Shown piece by piece: positions 58,726 to 64,000 of a DNA stretch of 64,000 bases. The translations under genes and the position numbers were made by a program. Each line of letters begins with the position of its first letter. Positions within the stretch are counted from its first letter, which is position 1. Location of the stretch: contig JNVV01000007.1 of the NCBI GenBank assembly GCA_000733355.1, positions 432,624 through 496,623 of the forward strand. Direction: 5' to 3'. The notes beneath the pieces are model-generated. The model saw nothing but the letters and a program-made list of their open reading frames with translations, did not search any database and was not told the DNA's origin. Origin of the DNA: Falciphora oryzae (Eukaryota; Ascomycota; Sordariomycetes; Magnaporthales; Magnaporthaceae).

Positions 58726-61700
58726 ACTAGGCACGGGGGCTGGGAGACGGAAAAGCGGTGAAAAGCAGAAATGGGACTTCTTCCCTTTTTTAATTTGCAT
58801 CGGGAGTTTGGGTTTGGTTGATTTGGCAAGGCAGTTTGTAATTCTAGCATCACCATCGGGCTCGTCTGTTAGGGGCGGTCCTGCGAGTCTTTGGGTGGGC
58901 GCCTAGAATGGGAAGGCCAAGGAAGGGACTTGAGCCCACGTTTGCGTTAGACGTCTTGATCTTCCATCTCTCTCTTTCTCTGTTCGACACGCTCCATTTT
59001 CACCTGTTCTTTCGACGGACACGTCTGCGTCGAGAATCGTTCGATGGAAGACTAACAGGCGCCGTCGCATCTGTGGCAGCCTCGGGACGCTCGGCATCAA
59101 CAATGGGCGCGTCTGGCGTCATCGACTTCCATTGCACTGGGCTTTTGAGGCGCCTGTCAGGCTGAAAGACCAACGGCGCTTAGGGCGGAGGCTGACGCAT
59201 CAGCCAGCTGTGCCTGAGCGGCCTGACACCACCTGAAATTGGATCCATTTCGGAGCTTTACCAAGACTCAGTAGTGGAGGAGAAACTGCACCAAGCCAAG
59301 CCAATACGGGCAGACAGATCGGGCAGCGATCGACAGAAGCGGGCGTCTCCGGGGCGCAGGGGCCCGATCTGGGGATCCGACGACGAACAATACAGGTGCC
59401 TACGCTCGTGCACATGTCTCCGGGTAAACTCCGCGAGGCATTGGGAGGTCAGTTGATATCCCTGGTAATTCAGGAAGTGTGCGTTTTGCTGCATGCTGTG
59501 CCTCCTCGGGGGCCGGCTTTTGAGGCACGACGAACGCCCATAATTTAGCGCTCTTCTTTTCTTAGAACGACCACTTCTAGCGTATTTCTAGTTTTTCGGC
59601 AATTTAGTGTATTGTCTCCGGATGACGGCCTGTGGCAGGTCTGTGGCACGGCAAATCCAGCTGCCTCAGCTGCCGACTTGGACGGCTGCTCCGAACCGGA
59701 ACTCCGAGATTAGAGAGTCCAAAAAACACTGAGGGGTGAATGTGCTCGAGTCGAGCGCGGAAAAGCTAGGGTCCTAGGAGGGGGAGCCTGCGCCGAACGG
59801 CAGATGGCGACAAAGTGGATGTAACGTCGGGCGGAACCACACGAAGTTTTCTCTCAGGGGGAAATACCCTTGGGGCGTGTGGGCGATAATATTCCTACCA
59901 CCTGCTGGTGGTTTGTACAGCGTATGTCCTGGCACCGACGGCCGCCCATGGAGCTGGCTCATTCTCGCGGGCGGAGCCTCATATCTGGTGGTATTGAGAT
60001 CTAGGCGATCCGGGCAGGGAGGCGCTGGCATTAGCCCAGAGACGACGTTGAGAGCCTGGGTGATGGCGATCCGAGCAACGGTGGCACAGGACAAAGGGGG
60101 ACGAAAATAAGCAAGGCAGGCCTGGCTCGGGAGACCGGGGATGCGACCACATCTGGGCTCCTTCTGGTTCTGGCTGACGTGCAGCGTGACTGGCCGGGTG
60201 CGGCCATTCCATAAAATGCTCCTTTTTCTTAGGGGCAATTAATTTCCTGGGAGGCGCGCTTGTGTCTGGATCCTACTGAGCTGAGATGCTGCCGAGGAGC
60301 CGCACATGTCGGCAGCGCTAAAAAAGCACCTAAAGATAAACAACATGGAAAGGGAAGGGAGGCACAGGACGTCGAGTCAGGCGCGGAGCCCAAACATCCA
60401 TCCGTGGTCATGGTATTACGACGCTCTTGGACGGGGCGGCTTCTTCGTTCACGACGTGACATCCGACGGCGAACCATGGATGGTGCCTGGCGATGGGCAC
60501 GCAAGAAGAAAAGAAAAAGGACAAGGGAGAGGGTCCCATCCATCCAACCCACCACCACCACCGTAAACACAATCGTGCTAATGCAGGAACGAACCAACGG
60601 CTCATCACCGCTGCAGGGGTCCAACCCCACTCATTTTGTTTTCTTGTGGGGAATCTGATGTGGTCGGAGCCCGTGCGCTCCTGCTTTTCCCTTTTTCTTG
60701 CTCTTCTGTTTTTTGCTGCGCAGGCTGTGGTGGTCCGTTCCCGTCTCTTGTCGTTCGCTGCTGAGAGAGGCGCCAAGTGGTTGCCAAGCGCCTTCCCGTC
60801 CACACCTTCTTGTTGTCCGTTTTGGGAAAGTCCAGGGACGCCGTCGACAGGGGCCACCATGCAGTTCGGGGTAATGATCGGCGGCAGCGCTGTGCCCCTT
60901 TTTTCTTTTCCCACCCATCACACCTGCAAGAAAAGAGGCACAAGCAAAAGGAGCCACAACAAAAAGCGATACGACGGTTCAGGTTGGTGTCAGTCGGTGT
61001 AGGTGCGCCCAAAATAAGCATCCACCTGGCTGGTCATGTCATCACAGCTTCGGGTCTAGGAAGTTCCCTCCTGGGGGCTGCTCCCACCACACTACCGAGC
61101 ACACAAACCGAAGATTCTGGTCACAAACCTCCCTCGCAAACCCGCTTGCTTGGAGGTCATGGCGTTCACCCCTCGTCCAAGACGGTACCAGATGTTGGCG
61201 GGGGTGTCCAAGCGCGGAGTTCATGATGCTCGTATTCTCACCTTCTACGCACGCATGTTCGGCGTTCTTATTAGCGCGGGCAGGCTCGAGTCCAGAGAGG
61301 CGTCTGCCACGCGGACGCAAGCTCCTGAGGCGTTAGAGCCCATGGGATGGCATGTTTGTGACACCGCCACGGCGGGAATAAGGACATGCCGACCTACCCA
61401 TCGCAGGACACTCGCACATACTATCTCCATACCAGACTGCGTGATTCCTCAGTCCATGGATGCTTACGCAGTTGTACACATCTTTTAGCACGCTAGTTCC
61501 TTTGAGCTGTCCGCAGACAGACCCCCGAGAGCCCGTGCGAGGGGGGCAATCTCGTTCACTTTGCATACTTCGTATGGAGGGCTCAAGAACACCCTGGCGA
61601 GCCGCCCGTGGGGTCGCATTGCCGGCCAGCGTGCCAGCCTGGTCGGCCCACACCCGAGAGCCGGAAGATCGGCCTCTCCCAGGGTCTGCCTATTGCGACT

Positions 61701-62212
61701 GGTCCGGGTCGTCAGCTGTGGGCCACGGCGGCCCAGGTCTAGACATGGTCCTTTTTTTTTTTTTTTCTTTGTTTATCTCGTGGAGCTGTGCCTTCTGCCC
61801 CACGCCGCTGGCGCCGCCCATTGTGCCGCCAAGCCTCTTCCTGCTCCCGGCGAACCTGAGCCTGAGCCCAGCCCTTGCCGCTGCTGACTATCGGGTCACC
61901 CCTCCACATCGTCGGGCCCTCTGTTCAGGGGAGGCGGGTTGGGCTAGACCGGGCTGAGTCTGTATAAGTACGGCCCGATGATCGTCTCTGGCTGATCGAC
62001 ATTTTCCCCTCTTGCTTCTCCATCCCTCTCCTCTGCCTGATATCTCGCGGTATCGGCACATTGGGTCAGTCACTCGCTTGTTGCTTTTGGTCATTCGTTT
62101 TGCCAAAGCACATCACATACCCATCATACGGGTTGCCCCCCCTTTTTTTTTCTTTGTCTTCTTTCTCGGTTTTCCGTTGAGCAAGCGTATCCAACTTTCT
62201 CGCTTGCCCATC
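58726..62212. other. Intergenic eIF3a - WSC protein
   Basis: 3.5 kb with no gene I can support; open frames of up to about 170 codons overlap on both strands. T15 at 61752-61766, and a TATA-like element at 61963-61968 for the WSC gene. Confidence 0.5.
61963..61968 (+). promoter_or_regulatory. TATA-like element (TATAAG) of the WSC gene
   Basis: CTGTATAAGTACGG lies 245 bp upstream of the WSC start codon, followed by a pyrimidine-rich leader with T-runs near 62142-62150. Spacing fits a fungal TATA promoter. Confidence 0.4.
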
Positions 62213-64000
62213 ATGGCCAGCCTGCGCTCCCTTGCCGCGGCGGCGGCCGTCGTCTCGTTCGTCGGCCAGACCCATGCCTGGACCGTCGCCCTCCCGCCAT
62301 GCCTGTCGCCCTTCCAGCCCTTTGTCTACTCGGGCTGCTACAACGACGTCAGCAAGCCTGACACCCTCAGCTTCAAGAGCCCGCTGTCCCGTGACAACAT
62401 GACCATCGAGATGTGTGTCGCTGACTGCAAGGTATGTCGACTGCTGATTTCCATAACACAAGTCCAAGAATGTCGGATCTAACGCGGGTCATGAAACCCT
62501 CAGGGCAACGGGTACCGCTACGCGGGACTCGAGTACTACGGAGACTGCTACTGCGGCGCCAGTGTGAACGGCCCCGAGGCCACTGAGGCGGAGTGCAATC
62601 TTCCCTGCACCGGAAACAAGACCCAGACTTGCGGTGGCAACTCTCGCATCTCCATCTGGCAGGATCCCACCTTCCAGCATGTGAACGAGACCAACATCGA
62701 GCACTTCAAGAACATCGGATGCTACACGAGCAACGCCAACCAAGGCAAGACCCTGGCGTATCCCGTGCAGGATGTGACTGGCCAGCCCTGGGACGCCAAC
62801 ACCGCCACCACTTCCAAGTGTCTGGCTGCCTGCAAGTCCAAGGGCTTCCCGTTCGCCGGAACTGAGTACGGCCAGGAGTGCTGGTGTGGTGTGGTTATGG
62901 GTAACGGCACTGTGCCCGCTGACGCCTCCGAGTGCAACATGGCTTGCAAGGGTGACGCGAAGGAGAACTGCGGTGGCAGCTCGCGTGTGAACATCTGGGT
63001 TTCCAGTGACCTTGAGTCTCTGGAGCCTTGCGGCCACCAGCCTCCGTCGTCGTCGTCGTCGACAACTGCTTGGCCCTCGACTTCGTCGTCCACCTCGACC
63101 TCGATCGTGCCCACGTATACTCCCAGTTCGTCGACTGTCAGCACGTCTTCGACTACTAGCTGCTCCTCGACTACCAGCTCGGCGTCTAGCAGCTCGTCGA
63201 CCGCCACGACCTCTACTAGCAGCGCGCCCACCACCAAGGTGTCGACTAGCAGCTCCTGCACCACCACCCAGCCTCCAGTGACGACCAAGCCCCCGACGAC
63301 TACCAAGCCCCCGACTCTTACCACCTCTACGACCTCCAGCGCCCTCTGTGTGACCACCATTGTCACCACGCCCAAGTGCGAGTACAAGTGCGGCAACTGG
63401 TGCTCTGGAGAGCTTCCTAACTGGGAGAACCAGGATGATTGCAAGAGCGCTTCCAACAACTGCAAGCTTCAAATTGCCGCGTGCTTCAAGCAGGCTGGCT
63501 GGCCTGGAGTCGTCGAGTGCTTCAACTTCCAGCAGTGGTGCGACAGCTGCGACCGCTACTGCAAGCAGCCCCCCAGGAGCAAGTGCTCCAAGAACGACTG
63601 GTTCAAGCAGAAGCCGCCTGTCAAGGGTCCTTCGGGCAAGCCGACCACCAGCACCATCACGGTTCCTTGCAAGCCGACGACCACCTCGAAGCCTGCCACC
63701 ACCAGCGCGCCTACCAAGCCCACGACCACCACCAAGCCCACCAAGCCCGCCACCACCACCAAGTGCCCCGTGCCGACCGTCACCAACATCTGCAAGCAGC
63801 CGTCCAGCTGGAAGTACAACTACGGCCCGGGCAACCCCGTCGGTGGCATCGAGCTCCCCGTCGTGACCTGCAACGACATCAAGCGCGATTACCAGTCCGG
63901 CAAGCAGTGGAAGCTCTACACTGACTCGGATAGCTCCAAGTGCAAGAGCTACCCGCACGACGACGTGCCCAACGCCTGCCAGGAGGCCTGCAAGGAGCAG
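62213..64000 (+). CDS. Secreted WSC-domain protein (partial, 3' end outside window)
   Basis: Two exons, 62213-62431 and 62504 to the window edge; the 72 bp intron (GTATGT..CAG) joins MCVADCK to GNGYRYAGLEYYGDCYCG within the first WSC domain. Signal peptide: MASLRSLAAAAAVVSFVGQT, cleavage probably after HAW or nearby. Two WSC domains (putative carbohydrate-binding, eight-Cys) lie at about 38-125 (YSGCYNDV .. CGGNSRISIW) and 142-235 (IGCYTSNANQ .. CGGSSRVNIW). Then a Ser/Thr-rich linker (about 245-350, likely O-glycosylated), a compact Cys-rich module with ten Cys at about 360-425, a Thr/Pro/Lys-rich linker, and a further Cys-containing segment starting VTNICKQPSSWKYNYG that continues off the edge. 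No membrane span is seen so far, so it is a cell-wall or secreted protein rather than a clear Wsc stress sensor; the missing C-terminus could change this. Confidence 0.88.

Noticed and set aside
57616..58800. 394-codon antisense open frame in eIF3a
   Set aside because: Leu/Arg-rich shadow of the charged coiled coil of eIF3a.
62489..63958. 489-codon antisense open frame within the WSC gene
   Set aside because: Opposite strand of a clear signal-peptide and WSC-domain protein; Gly/Arg/Ala low complexity mirrors the Ser/Thr linkers.

Overview
The window is 64 kb of nuclear DNA from a filamentous ascomycete, most likely a Sordariomycete. The reasons are GC-rich coding sequence, short introns (mostly 60-170 bp) with GT..AG ends and CTAAC-type branch sites, and a set of typically fungal proteins: Ypp1, Cbp3, an OPT transporter, a Zn2Cys6 regulator, a fungal G-gamma with CAAX end, and a WSC protein. 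I cannot name the species. Long A/T homopolymers (14-29 nt) are scattered through introns, leaders and intergenic DNA, and one unresolved gap of 548 N starts exactly at a poly-T run.

Layout. 0-13 kb is a compact housekeeping block: RIX1 (-, partial, ribosome biogenesis), YPP1 (+, plasma-membrane PI4-kinase complex), DFR1 (+, dihydrofolate reductase), CBP3 (-, cytochrome bc1 assembly) and CEM1 (-, mitochondrial 3-oxoacyl-ACP synthase). CEM1 and CBP3 are tandem and both mitochondrial. 13-19 kb holds an oligopeptide transporter (+) converging on a Zn2Cys6 transcription factor (-) whose last exons cannot be joined cleanly. A 350-residue mitochondrial membrane protein (+) follows at 21.6 kb.

22.7-32.4 kb is a 9.7 kb stretch with no gene I can support. 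After it come a large leucine-rich-repeat protein (+, 32.4-35.0 kb) and NTO1 (+, PHD-finger subunit of the NuA3 histone acetyltransferase, 37.5-41.4 kb). Both have upstream ORFs in their leaders. The N gap lies at 42.06-42.61 kb. The protein phosphatase 1 catalytic subunit (+, 45.9-47.5 kb) converges on a SelW/Rdx-like CxxC protein (-). Next are the G-protein gamma subunit (-, 52 kb), eIF3a (+, 55.2-58.7 kb, with a first exon that codes only for the ATG) and a secreted WSC-domain protein (+) running off the right edge.

The genes do not form a cluster or pathway: this is an ordinary gene-order segment. I found no CRISPR array, rRNA, tRNA, intact transposon or biosynthetic cluster. The most interesting signals are non-coding: phased TTAGGG elements between RIX1 and YPP1, a U29/A14 self-complementary tract just behind a 5' splice site, an A17 leader abutting a start codon, duplicated start contexts and TGATG-coupled upstream ORFs, an ATG-only exon, and the 9.7 kb gene desert.
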